Shown piece after piece: positions 6,702-14,118 of a stretch of DNA of 17,804 bases. The stretch's first letter is position 1. Each line of letters begins with the position of its first letter. Below the pieces are notes generated by a model. That model was not told where the DNA came from. It was given only the letters and a program-made list of their open reading frames with translations, and did no database searches. The position numbers were made by a program, and so were the translations under genes. The stretch covers positions 1-17,804 of the forward strand of contig CANQNZ010000015.1 in the NCBI GenBank assembly GCA_947625365.1, written 5' to 3'. This DNA comes from an uncultured Bacilli bacterium (lineage in GTDB: Bacteria > Bacillota_I > Bacilli_A > RF39 > UBA660).

Positions 6702-7676
6702 ATGAAAAGATTTAAAGCAAAGAAAAAAAGAAAATTTAAATTTCTAAAAGTAATATTAATAATAGGATTAATTTATCTATCTTTTTCCTATAGTTTTAAA
6801 TTTTTATATAATAAAAAAATAAAAGGTAAAGTATCTAATAAAGTTATAATTAATTATCTTTTAAAAACAAGTTCTAATAATTTAATTGAAACTAATAAGA
6901 ATAATGATTTATTTAATATTAATTTTAATTCTTCTTCATTACTTTTAAAAACTAGTATGAATAATTTAATTGATGATAGTGCCGTAGTTTTTGAAGATAG
7001 TTATGATGAAGAGTCTATAGTTACAAAATACTTTGAAGACCCTAATAAATATAATGTTAAAAAACCTATTATATATTTATATAATTCTCATCAATTAGAG
7101 GAGTATAGTAATACTAATGTAAATATGTATGATGCTTCTCCTAATGTTTTAATGGCAAGTTATATTTTAAAAGAAAAATTAAATGATTTAAATATTCCTA
7201 CTATAGTGGAAGATACAGATATAACGGAATTATTAAATATAAATAATTGGAAATACAGTTATTCTTATAAGGCTAGTCGTTTACTCGTAGAAGATGCTTT
7301 AACCAAAAATAATTCTTTAAAATATATTATTGATATTCATAGAGACTCTGTACCTAAAAGTAGTACAACTTTAACAGTGGATAATAAATCTTATGCTAAG
7401 ATACTTTTTGTGGTGGGAATAGAACATGATAATTATGAAAATAATATTGCGATAGCTCAAAAGCTAAGTGATATTGTTAATGCCAAGTGTGATAATTTAT
7501 CTAAAGGTCTTTTAAAAAAAGGCGGTAAAGGAAATAATGGAATATATAATCAAGATTTAAGTAATAATGCAATGTTAATTGAAGTAGGTGGACCAGAAAA
7601 TACTATTGATGAAGTAACTAATACACTAACGGTAATTGCTAATTCATTATATGATTTAGTTAATGAAAAACAATGA
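6702..7676 (+). CDS. spoIIP: Stage II sporulation protein P (SpoIIP), peptidoglycan amidase/endopeptidase
   Basis: SpoIIP works with SpoIID and SpoIIM to thin septal peptidoglycan so that the mother-cell membrane can engulf the forespore. The 324-residue protein has a basic start, one transmembrane segment (about 17-37), a low-complexity Asn/Ser/Leu linker and the SpoIIP catalytic domain from about residue 120. Visible family motifs are IIYLYNSHQLEEY (His130, Glu133/134), DIHRDSVPK (211-219) and MLIEVGGPENT (291-301). These carry the zinc-ligand and catalytic residues of the family. It is shorter than the 401 residues of B. subtilis. I chose the ATG at 6702 because GAGGT is 6 nt upstream; the ATG at 6696 would abut it. 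The gene overlaps the next one by 4 bp. Position downstream of gpr and upstream of lepA supports the call. Confidence 0.9.
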   Translation: MKRFKAKKKRKFKFLKVILIIGLIYLSFSYSFKFLYNKKIKGKVSNKVIINYLLKTSSNNLIETNKNNDLFNINFNSSSLLLKTSMNNLIDDSAVVFEDSYDEESIVTKYFEDPNKYNVKKPIIYLYNSHQLEEYSNTNVNMYDASPNVLMASYILKEKLNDLNIPTIVEDTDITELLNINNWKYSYSYKASRLLVEDALTKNNSLKYIIDIHRDSVPKSSTTLTVDNKSYAKILFVVGIEHDNYENNIAIAQKLSDIVNAKCDNLSKGLLKKGGKGNNGIYNQDLSNNAMLIEVGGPENTIDEVTNTLTVIANSLYDLVNEKQ

Positions 7677-8002
7677 AAAAGAAGAAAAATACTAAATTAT
7701 TCTGGTTTATCTTAATTAGTTTATTTGTAGTTTATATGGGTCTTTATATTGCTAATATGTCAGGGTATTATGAAAGTCGTCTAAGTAAAAGAGTCAAACT
7801 TACTAATGAGTCTATTCAAAAGTTTGAAAAAGATGTTGCTCAAGGAAAAAATGTAACTATTGATGATTACTTAGAAAAAGAAACAAAAGATTATAGTAAT
7901 AAAGTTTCTAAGCTAGGTTTAAATGTTTCGGAAAAAGTGGAAGGCTTTATGACTACAGGTCTTTCGAAAATTCTAAAAGTTATTGGTAAATTATTTACAT
8001 AA
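7673..8002 (+). CDS. Small membrane protein in the yqxA position (DUF3679-like candidate)
   Basis: The protein has 109 residues: Lys-rich start, one transmembrane segment (about 9-28), then a charged, probably helical extracytoplasmic part and a short amphipathic C-terminal stretch. It overlaps spoIIP by ATGA, so the two are translationally coupled. In B. subtilis the gene between spoIIP and lepA is yqxA, which encodes a protein of about 112 residues with one N-terminal membrane segment. The GLYIANMSGY stretch just after the membrane segment looks similar to what I recall of that family. Orthology rests on position, size and layout; the sequence similarity is faint. The function is unknown even in Bacillus, but coupling to spoIIP suggests a role in sporulation or the envelope. 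Confidence 0.6.
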   Translation: MKKKKNTKLFWFILISLFVVYMGLYIANMSGYYESRLSKRVKLTNESIQKFEKDVAQGKNVTIDDYLEKETKDYSNKVSKLGLNVSEKVEGFMTTGLSKILKVIGKLFT

Positions 8003-8012
8003 GTGCTATACT
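7983..8012 (+). promoter_or_regulatory. Candidate corA promoter
   Basis: TTGGTA (7983-7988), an 18-nt spacer and TATACT (8007-8012) with a TGn extension just before the -10. It overlaps the end of the preceding gene and lies 20 nt before the corA start. Confidence 0.45.
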
Positions 8013-8032
8013 TAGTTTAAGGTAGTGATATC

Positions 8033-8914
8033 ATGATATATGAAATAAAAAACGATAAAATTGTGCCAAGTAGTAAAAAGCTTACAAGTAAAAGTAAAGG
8101 CTTAATTTGTTTATTTAATGAAGAGCAATGGCAAGAATATAACTTAATTGAAAATAACACTTTAGAAAAAATTCGTTTTTGTAAAATAGAAGATGCTAAA
8201 AAATATATGTATGGTACTATGTGTATACCTATAAAGGGTAAGTATCCTTTAAATTATGGTTTTTATTTTTACTTTTTAAATGATAATTTAATATTTATTG
8301 AAAAAGAAGGAAAAATAGCTCAGCTAATTGAAGAAATAATTAACAACCGTAGTAAGAAAGATTATAATATTATTAAGCTATTTCATGATATATTAGAATT
8401 TATCATTAAAGATGATTTAAGTTATCTAGAAAAATTAGAAAATAAGTTATCAACTATTGAAGATAAAATAATTCATAATGATGTCCATAATTTTAATGAA
8501 ACGATTATTAGAACTAAAAAAGAAATATTAAGATTTTATCATTATTATAATCAACTTTTAGATTTAACTGATACATTAATTGATAGCTATATTACAACGG
8601 AAGATATATTTAAGGTTTATTCTGAAAGAGTAGCGAGATTGCAAAGTGAAGCTTTACTACTTCGCGAGTATACGCAAGAATTACAAAATTTATACGAGTC
8701 ACAAATTAGTTTAAGACAAAATGATGTTATGAAAGTTTTAACTATTGTCACCACTATATTTTTGCCATTAACTTTAATAACAGGTTGGTATGGAATGAAT
8801 TTTAAATACATGCCAGAACTTACTTGGGAATTTGGTTATCCTATGATATTTATTGTTTTTGCTTTAATAATAATTATTTGTTTAATAATATTTAAGAAAA
8901 ATAAATTTTGGTAA
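8033..8914 (+). CDS. corA: CorA-family magnesium/divalent-cation transporter
   Basis: CorA forms a pentameric inner-membrane channel for Mg2+ (in some members Co2+ or Ni2+). The 293-residue protein has the expected layout: a soluble N-terminal domain, a long charged helical stretch (about 130-232), transmembrane segment 1 (about 234-253) ending in the signature YGMN (253-256), the loop FKYMPEL with the MPEL motif at 260-263, and transmembrane segment 2 (about 268-287) with a basic C-terminus. It is slightly shorter than the usual 315 or so residues, mainly at the N-terminus. The ATG is preceded by GGTAGTGAT. It follows the yqxA-like gene by 30 bp but appears to have its own promoter, and it ends at a terminator shared with the convergent sortase gene. 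It is not part of the B. subtilis gene order here. Confidence 0.93.
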   Translation: MIYEIKNDKIVPSSKKLTSKSKGLICLFNEEQWQEYNLIENNTLEKIRFCKIEDAKKYMYGTMCIPIKGKYPLNYGFYFYFLNDNLIFIEKEGKIAQLIEEIINNRSKKDYNIIKLFHDILEFIIKDDLSYLEKLENKLSTIEDKIIHNDVHNFNETIIRTKKEILRFYHYYNQLLDLTDTLIDSYITTEDIFKVYSERVARLQSEALLLREYTQELQNLYESQISLRQNDVMKVLTIVTTIFLPLTLITGWYGMNFKYMPELTWEFGYPMIFIVFALIIIICLIIFKKNKFW

Positions 8915-8921
8915 TAAAAAA

Positions 8922-8947
8922 ACAAGTTCATCGAGCTTGTCTTTTTA
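8922..8947. terminator. Bidirectional terminator between corA and the sortase gene
   Basis: ACAAGTT (8922-8928) pairs with AGCTTGT (8934-8940), seven pairs with one G-U, around a CATCG loop. Seven A precede it and a C-T5 stretch follows, so it works in both directions. The sortase stop codon (8930-8928) lies at the loop. Confidence 0.75.
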
Positions 8948-9800
8948 TTAATTTTCCATGAACCACGATGCGTCCTCCCGAGTTGTTTTCACAAGTGGAT
9001 AAAGTAATAGTTGTATCTTGCGCGCTTACTTCAGTATCAATTGGCGCTGTATTACGTTCTTTCATTGTTTTAATCCATTGTTCTTTTTCTTCCGTATTTA
9101 CAAAATCAGTACGAATATAATAACTTTCGGCTTCAATCGTATAAATAGAGAAGATTTGGAAAACCATATTTTCTTTAGGAGTAGAAAGTTGAATTACATA
9201 ATTATCTTTATTACTTTGCCAAGATTTAGATAAAGCATTTTTTAAAGAACCAAACACGGTTTTATTAACACGACCATGGCCATAAAATACTAAATTAGAA
9301 CTTAGAGGGTCTAAAGTGTCACGATAATCTAAAAATACCCAACCAGCATCATTTTTGGTTTTATCAAAAGCATGGGTTAAGTAATAATCATTATCTCCAG
9401 TTTGAACAACCGGGTAGTTAATATTAGAACTTTCCATATGAATAAATGCTACAGTATCACTATTTTTCTTTTGTAATTCATTAAAGTCAACTTCATAAAA
9501 AGGAACATTTATATAATACCAATAATCACTTTGCTTGGTATCAGGGGGATTTACTAGTTCTCCTTGTTCTTCTATTTCTTCCGCCGGAGCATCTACTTTG
9601 ATTTCCTCTTCTAATTTTTCAATTTTATCATTATCTTCTTTCCAATTATATAAACCAAGAGAAGAAAAAGCTAATATAATGGCAAAGACAATCATACAAA
9701 CAACAAAAACCCAAGGACGGAATTTTAATTTTTTCTTTTTCTTATAAGTTACTGGTTGTTTATCAGGATTATTTTTAATGTCTTTTTTATTTTTTTCCAC
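8928..9800 (-). CDS. srtB: Class B sortase
   Basis: Sortases are membrane-bound transpeptidases that cleave a C-terminal sorting signal and attach surface proteins to the wall or to pilin. The protein has 290 residues: a Lys-rich cytoplasmic start, one transmembrane segment (about 31-51), an acidic linker, and the sortase core from about residue 100 with DFNELQKKNSDTVAFI, INYPVVQTGDNDYYL, FLDYRD and FYGHG. The catalytic triad is complete: His175 (YGHG), Cys270 (TLSTC) and Arg277 (GGRIVVHGK). I chose the GTG at 9800, six or seven nt after GAGGTG; the GTG at 9809 is part of that binding site. No LPXTG- or NPxTN-type substrate is complete in the window, so the substrate is unknown. The gene is reversed relative to its neighbours and interrupts the spoIIP-lepA segment. 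Confidence 0.92.
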   Translation of the reverse strand: MEKNKKDIKNNPDKQPVTYKKKKKLKFRPWVFVVCMIVFAIILAFSSLGLYNWKEDNDKIEKLEEEIKVDAPAEEIEEQGELVNPPDTKQSDYWYYINVPFYEVDFNELQKKNSDTVAFIHMESSNINYPVVQTGDNDYYLTHAFDKTKNDAGWVFLDYRDTLDPLSSNLVFYGHGRVNKTVFGSLKNALSKSWQSNKDNYVIQLSTPKENMVFQIFSIYTIEAESYYIRTDFVNTEEKEQWIKTMKERNTAPIDTEVSAQDTTITLSTCENNSGGRIVVHGKLIKRQAR

Positions 9801-9842
9801 TTCATTCACCTCAATTTCTCTAATTGTATCACCACTTTATCC

Positions 9843-9895
9843 AAAAGAAAATACTTTTCTTTAACTCTAATAGAGCTTTAAGTATTTTCTTTTTT
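9843..9895 (+). terminator. Long hairpin with T tail upstream of lepA (terminator or attenuator)
   Basis: A perfect 14-bp stem, AAAAGAAAATACTT (9843-9856) and AAGTATTTTCTTTT (9880-9893), encloses a smaller CTCT/AGAG hairpin and runs into T residues up to 9895. On the plus strand there is no gene between this and the corA terminator, so it may act on a lepA leader transcript. Confidence 0.6.
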
Positions 9896-9911
9896 CATGT
9901 ATAATAATATG

Positions 9912-9924
9912 TCGGGAGGCCCGA
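9912..9924 (+). promoter_or_regulatory. lepA ribosome binding site held in a GC hairpin
   Basis: TCGGG (9912-9916) and CCCGA (9920-9924) form a perfect five-pair stem with AGG in the loop. The Shine-Dalgarno GGGAGG (9914-9919) is split between the stem and the loop, 8 nt before the lepA ATG. A TATAAT at 9900-9905 is a possible -10, which would place the transcript start at this hairpin; no good -35 accompanies it. Confidence 0.5.
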
Positions 9925-9927
9925 ATT

Positions 9928-11724
9928 ATGAAACAAGAAAATATTCGTAACTTTTCTATTATTGCTCATATCGACCATGGTAAAAGTACTTTGGCTGATA
10001 GAATTTTAGAACTTACGGGCAATGTATCTAAATATGAAATGAAAGACCAACTTTTAGATAGTATGGATTTGGAAAGAGAAAGAGGCATTACCATTAAATT
10101 AAATGCAGTATCTTTAAAATATACTTATAATAAAGAAGAATATCTACTTCATTTAATTGATACTCCAGGTCATGTTGATTTTTCTTATGAAGTATCTCGC
10201 TCTTTAGCAGCTTGTGAAGGAGCTATTTTAGTTGTGGATGCGGCGCAAGGAATTGAAGCTCAGACCTTAGCTAATTTATATTTAGCTTTAAATAATGATT
10301 TAACAATAATACCTGTTATAAACAAGATTGATTTACCCAATGCTGATATTGGTAAAGTTACTAAAGAATTATGTGATGTTTTAGGATTTAAAAAAGAAGA
10401 AATAATATTATGTAGTGGCAAAACAGGGGAGGGCATAGATAAACTTTTACAAGCAGTTATTCAAAGAATAAAACCACCTAAAATAGATAATGAAAGTCCT
10501 ACTAAAGCTTTAATTTTTGACTCTTATTTTGATGCTTATCGTGGCGTTATTGCCCATATTAGAGTTGAAAGCGGAACTTTAAAAGTTCATGATAAAATTA
10601 GAATGATGGCTACTGGTTTTGAATGTGAGATTATAGAACTTGGCATTAGCACTCCTAAAGAAGTCAAAAAAGATAAATTAGTCTGTGGAGAAGTAGGATG
10701 GATATCTGGGAGTATTAAAGATATAGCTAAAGTGCGTGTGGGAGATACTATTACTACTGTTGCTAATCCCGCCGAAGAAATGCTGCCGGGCTATGAACCA
10801 ATGAAGCCTATGGTATATTCCGGCATATTCCCAATTGAACCCAATCAATTTAGTCATTTAAGAGAGGCTTTAGAAAAATTAAAATTAAATGATGCTAGTT
10901 TTAGTTTTGAACCAGAAACATCTGATGCTTTAGGTTTTGGTTTTCGTTGTGGCTTTTTAGGTCTATTACATATGGAAATTATAATGAGCCGAACTAAAAG
11001 AGAATTTGGCATTGATATTATTGCTACATCTCCATCTGTTATTTATGAGGTAGCTTTAACTAATGGAAAAGTAATCATGATAGACTCACCAAATAAAATG
11101 CCAGATAGAGTATCTATCGCAGAAATTAGAGAGCCTTATATAAAAACTAATATTTTTGTACCCAGTGAGTATATAGGAGCTATAATGGAATTATGCCAAG
11201 ATAAAAGAGGCATTTACGAAAATATGGAATATATTAATGAAACAAGAGTTAATATCCATTATAAATTACCTTTATCAGAAATAGTTTATGACTTTTTTGA
11301 TAAATTAAAAAGTTCTACCAAAGGCTATGCTTCCTTTGACTATGAGTACGCAGGATATGAAGCTAGTAATTTAGTAAAAATGGATATTTTATTAAATGGG
11401 GAAGTTGTCGATGCCTTATCTACGATAGTTCATAAAGACTTTGCTTATAATCGCGGGAAAACTATTGTTGAAAACTTAAAAGAACTTATACCTAGGCAAA
11501 TGTTTCAAATTCCTATTCAAGCTTGTATTGGTTCTAAAGTAATCGCTCGTGAAACAATTTCGGCCTTACGAAAAAATGTCTTAGCTAAATGCTATGGTGG
11601 TGATATCACTCGTAAAAGAAAATTATTAGAAAAACAAAAAGAAGGAAAAAAACGAATGAAAATGGTAGGAAGCGTAGAAATTCCACAAGAAGCCTTCCTG
11701 GCTGTTTTGAAAAGCGAAAAATAA
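9928..11724 (+). CDS. lepA: Elongation factor 4 (LepA), ribosome-bound translational GTPase
   Basis: LepA/EF4 is a translational GTPase that associates with ribosomes; it has been linked to back-translocation and to 30S biogenesis. The protein has 598 residues, the standard length. The G domain is at the N-terminus: G1 AHIDHGKST (13-21), the RERGITIK switch I (50-57), G3 DTPGH (78-82) and G4 NKID (132-135). Domain 2, the EF-G-like domains (FGFRCGFLGLLHMEI) and the LepA-specific C-terminal domain (ITRKRKLLEKQKEGKKRMK, VEIPQEAFLAVL) follow. Start ATG 9928 has GGGAGG eight nt upstream, inside a small GC hairpin. It is followed by a strong terminator and then hemW, the B. subtilis order. Nothing is missing in the sequence. 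Confidence 0.98.
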   Translation: MKQENIRNFSIIAHIDHGKSTLADRILELTGNVSKYEMKDQLLDSMDLERERGITIKLNAVSLKYTYNKEEYLLHLIDTPGHVDFSYEVSRSLAACEGAILVVDAAQGIEAQTLANLYLALNNDLTIIPVINKIDLPNADIGKVTKELCDVLGFKKEEIILCSGKTGEGIDKLLQAVIQRIKPPKIDNESPTKALIFDSYFDAYRGVIAHIRVESGTLKVHDKIRMMATGFECEIIELGISTPKEVKKDKLVCGEVGWISGSIKDIAKVRVGDTITTVANPAEEMLPGYEPMKPMVYSGIFPIEPNQFSHLREALEKLKLNDASFSFEPETSDALGFGFRCGFLGLLHMEIIMSRTKREFGIDIIATSPSVIYEVALTNGKVIMIDSPNKMPDRVSIAEIREPYIKTNIFVPSEYIGAIMELCQDKRGIYENMEYINETRVNIHYKLPLSEIVYDFFDKLKSSTKGYASFDYEYAGYEASNLVKMDILLNGEVVDALSTIVHKDFAYNRGKTIVENLKELIPRQMFQIPIQACIGSKVIARETISALRKNVLAKCYGGDITRKRKLLEKQKEGKKRMKMVGSVEIPQEAFLAVLKSEK

Positions 11725-11734
11725 TTTACTTTAG

Positions 11735-11771
11735 GTTTACAAATATTTTAAAAATGTTTGTAAACTTTTTT
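11735..11771 (+). terminator. Intrinsic terminator of lepA
   Basis: GTTTACAAATATT (11735-11747) pairs with AATGTTTGTAAAC (11753-11765), thirteen pairs with one G-U, followed by six T (11766-11771). Confidence 0.85.
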
Positions 11772-11786
11772 ATTGTTTAGTACAAT
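11758..11786 (+). promoter_or_regulatory. hemW promoter overlapping the lepA terminator
   Basis: TTGTAA (11758-11763), a 17-nt spacer and TACAAT (11781-11786), 24 nt before the hemW start. The -35 lies in the right arm of the lepA terminator hairpin and the spacer contains its T tract. Confidence 0.55.
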
Positions 11787-11810
11787 ATAAGTAAGTAAAG
11801 CAGGTGGATT

Positions 11811-12893
11811 ATGAAAAGTGCTTATTTACACATCCCATTTTGTAAACATATCTGTGCCTACTGTGATTTTTGTAAAATGAACTATGAAAAAGAATGGGTA
11901 ACTAACTATTTAGATGCTTTGGAAGAAGAAATAATAGAAAAATATAACTCAGAAGAATTAGAAACTTTATATGTAGGAGGAGGTACTCCTTCTTGCCTTG
12001 ATGAAGAAGACTTAGAAAAATTATTTAAAATTATCCAAAAATTTAAATTAAAAGAAGATTATGAATTTACTTTTGAATGTAATTTAAATGATATAAACGA
12101 AATGCTTTTAACTATCCTAAAAGAAAATGGAGTTAATCGATTAAGTATTGGTATCGAATCATTTGATAAAGATAATCAAAAATTTATGGAAAGAGAGCAT
12201 ACTTTTGAAGAAACTGTAGAAATTATTAAACTTGCTCGTAATTTAGGATTTACAAATATCAATGTTGATTTAATGTATGCCTTACCTAAAGAGCCACTGA
12301 GCGCTTTAAAAAAAGATGTTGCTAAAATATTAAAATTAAAAGTTGAACATATTAGTACATACAGTTTAATCTTAGAAGAACATACGAAAGCAAAAATTAA
12401 TAATACTAAACCATTAAATGAAGAGCTTGATGCGAAAATGTATGAATATATTACGAAAAAATTAACTAGTGAAGGTTATAACCATTATGAAATAAGTAAT
12501 TTTGCTCTGCCTGGTTATGAAGCCAAACATAATTTAACTTATTGGAACAATGATTATTACTATGGCTTTGGCCTTGGCGCTTCTGGATATATTCATGGAG
12601 TACGTTATGAAAATACCCGTAGTTTAAATAATTATTTAGAAGGTAAATATGTTTTAGAAGAAAATATTTTATCTAAAAAAGTAACTATGGAAAATGAATT
12701 AATGTTAGGTCTTCGTAAGACTGAAGGCATTTGTTTAAGTGAATTTTTTGATAAATTTGAAATTAACTTACAAGATGTTTTTCCTATTAAACCTCTTTTA
12801 AAAAGTAAAGATTTAATATATAAAGATGGATATATATTTATAAATCCTGACAAATTATATGTAATGAATGAAATTTTACTAAAATTAATCTAA
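11811..12893 (+). CDS. hemW: Heme chaperone HemW (radical SAM, HemN-like)
   Basis: HemW is a radical-SAM family protein related to coproporphyrinogen III dehydrogenase HemN, but it acts as a heme-binding chaperone and is often mis-annotated as HemN. The protein has 360 residues, near the usual 375 or so. The N-terminus YLHIPFCKHICAYCDFCK holds the [4Fe-4S] motif CxxxCxxC (Cys11, 15, 18). A further Cys21 is three residues on; HemN places its fourth cysteine two residues after the third. Then come LYVGGGTPSCL, the NVDLMYALP segment and HNLTYWNNDYYYGFGLGASGY (about 242-262), typical of HemW. The ATG has AGGTGGA upstream. It follows lepA as in B. subtilis, but hrcA-grpE-dnaK do not follow. Local heme use is not shown by the window. 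Confidence 0.93.
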   Translation: MKSAYLHIPFCKHICAYCDFCKMNYEKEWVTNYLDALEEEIIEKYNSEELETLYVGGGTPSCLDEEDLEKLFKIIQKFKLKEDYEFTFECNLNDINEMLLTILKENGVNRLSIGIESFDKDNQKFMEREHTFEETVEIIKLARNLGFTNINVDLMYALPKEPLSALKKDVAKILKLKVEHISTYSLILEEHTKAKINNTKPLNEELDAKMYEYITKKLTSEGYNHYEISNFALPGYEAKHNLTYWNNDYYYGFGLGASGYIHGVRYENTRSLNNYLEGKYVLEENILSKKVTMENELMLGLRKTEGICLSEFFDKFEINLQDVFPIKPLLKSKDLIYKDGYIFINPDKLYVMNEILLKLI

Positions 12894-12917
12894 AAGGGTA
12901 TTATTTTTATTAAAAAG

Positions 12918-12962
12918 AAAAGAATAATTAAAGTGATGCGCTATGAAAAAAATTATTCTTTT
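12918..12962 (+). promoter_or_regulatory. Inverted repeat enclosing the start of the cadherin-like gene
   Basis: AAAAGAATAATT (12918-12929) and AATTATTCTTTT (12951-12962) are perfectly complementary over 12 bp. The 21-nt loop holds the GTGAT binding site and the ATG at 12943, and more T follow the right arm. It could mask translation or act as an attenuator; the stem is nearly all A/T, so chance is possible. Confidence 0.35.
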
Positions 12963-13407
12963 TTTACTTTTACTTATTATTTTTCCCTTAAATGTTTTAG
13001 CAGATAATAGTGCTTATTTAACTTCTTTAAGTATAGATGGGTATAATTTAACTCCCGAATTTAATAAATATAATAATGTATATAGTGTCTTTATTAATGA
13101 AGAAGATAACACTTTAAATATAAATTATACTTTAGAAGATAATAATGCCTCAGTAGAAATTATTGGCAATGACAGATTAAATGCTGAAGAAAATATAGTT
13201 AATTTAAATGTTACTAATAATGGTAATACGCAAAATTATGTAATATATGTTACTAAAAATAATTCTAATACTGTAGCTAGTTTAGATGAAAAAAAGTTAG
13301 AACTTAATATTCCTAAAAAAGTAAATATGAAATTAATTGTGATAGGTCTTGTTATTGTCTGGGTAGCTTTAGCTTATATATTTAAAAAAATTATATTCTT
13401 TAAATAG
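12943..13407 (+). CDS. Secreted, C-terminally anchored protein with one cadherin-like beta-sandwich domain
   Basis: The protein has 154 residues. Residues 1-20 are a classical signal peptide ending LNVLA, with cleavage likely before DNSAYL. Residues about 24-105 match the cadherin-like beta-sandwich pattern (PF12733 type): AYLTSLSIDGYNLTPEFNKYNNVYSVFI, then alternating hydrophobic strands and a closing NYVIYVTKNN. A short linker leads to one transmembrane segment (about 129-147) and a basic end, so the domain is outside the cell. Proteins of this kind usually serve adhesion or scaffolding; the partner is unknown. GTGAT lies upstream of the ATG. The gene occupies the site where B. subtilis has hrcA and may be transcribed with hemW (no terminator seen between them). 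Confidence 0.8.
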   Translation: MKKIILFLLLLIIFPLNVLADNSAYLTSLSIDGYNLTPEFNKYNNVYSVFINEEDNTLNINYTLEDNNASVEIIGNDRLNAEENIVNLNVTNNGNTQNYVIYVTKNNSNTVASLDEKKLELNIPKKVNMKLIVIGLVIVWVALAYIFKKIIFFK

Positions 13408-13462
13408 GCTATATCATTAAAAGATATCTAAATTTAATAATAAAATAATTTAGGTGTTTTTT

Positions 13463-14092
13463 ATGAAATATATTGCCCATAGAGGATATAAAAATAATAG
13501 TAAGGAAAATACTATTCCTTCTTTTATTAATGCTATTAATGATGATTATTTTTGTGGTTTTGAACTTGATATAAGAGAAAGCAAAGATAAAAAAATAATG
13601 GTTATTCATGATGCTTTTATTGATAGAGTAACTAATAAAACAGGCCTTGTTAAAAATAAAAAAGCTAAAACTTTAAAAAAACTAGGTATTCCTTTACTCG
13701 AAGATGTTTTAAAATTAAAAACTCAGAAAATGATTGTTATTGAAATAAAAGATTATGAAATGAATTTAGATAATTTAGTGAAGATATTAAATAAGTATAA
13801 TGATAAAGATATTTATGTTTGGAGTTTTAGTAATAAAGTTATTAAGAAGTTAAATAAATATACAAGAACTTTTAAAATAGGTGTATTAAATATTGTGATA
13901 AATAGTGATAAAAATTATGATTATTATGACTTTATTGGTATTTATAAAAATATTTTAACAAATGAACTAGCTAGCTTTTTTCTTTCTAAAAATATAAAGC
14001 TTTTTATCTGGGGTTTAATGGACCATATTTATATTGACGATAGCTTTAAATATAAAGACAAACTTTACTTGATAGTAAATGCTAAAATATGA
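13463..14092 (+). CDS. Glycerophosphodiester phosphodiesterase family protein (GDPD), short form
   Basis: GDPDs hydrolyse glycerophosphodiesters from lipid or teichoic-acid turnover to glycerol-3-phosphate and an alcohol. The protein has 209 residues, short for the family (about 240-250). The N-terminus YIAHRGYKNNSKENTIPSF has His6, Arg7 and Glu15 (the ENT motif); FELDIRES supplies Glu34 and Asp36; VIHD gives His49; VIEIKD is the next conserved block. The catalytic pair His6/His49 and the metal acidic residues are present. There is no signal peptide or membrane segment, so it is cytoplasmic. The ATG at 13463 has AGGTG six nt upstream; a GTG at 13454 in the same frame is part of that binding site. 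The gene end overlaps the promoter of the next gene. The second half is less conserved, and the C-terminus ends early in the barrel. Confidence 0.87.
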   Translation: MKYIAHRGYKNNSKENTIPSFINAINDDYFCGFELDIRESKDKKIMVIHDAFIDRVTNKTGLVKNKKAKTLKKLGIPLLEDVLKLKTQKMIVIEIKDYEMNLDNLVKILNKYNDKDIYVWSFSNKVIKKLNKYTRTFKIGVLNIVINSDKNYDYYDFIGIYKNILTNELASFFLSKNIKLFIWGLMDHIYIDDSFKYKDKLYLIVNAKI

Positions 14093-14098
14093 TATAAT
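14069..14098 (+). promoter_or_regulatory. Promoter of the two-unit WG-repeat-like protein gene
   Basis: TTGATA (14069-14074), an 18-nt spacer and a perfect TATAAT (14093-14098) with TGn just before it (extended -10). It overlaps the last codons of the GDPD gene and lies about 20 nt before the ATG at 14119. Confidence 0.6.
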
Positions 14099-14118
14099 CG
14101 CCATAGTAGGTGATTTGG

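Noticed and set aside
13410..13430. Small ATATC/GATAT hairpin between the cadherin-like gene and the GDPD gene as a terminator
   Set aside because: Only five A/T-rich pairs and no T tail.
13409..13609. Small minus-strand frame opposite the GDPD gene, and similar shadow frames at 4322-4522, 8617-8811, 9018-9233, 9535-9747 and 12632-12853
   Set aside because: They lie opposite well-supported genes, show no recognisable motifs and lack good ribosome binding sites.
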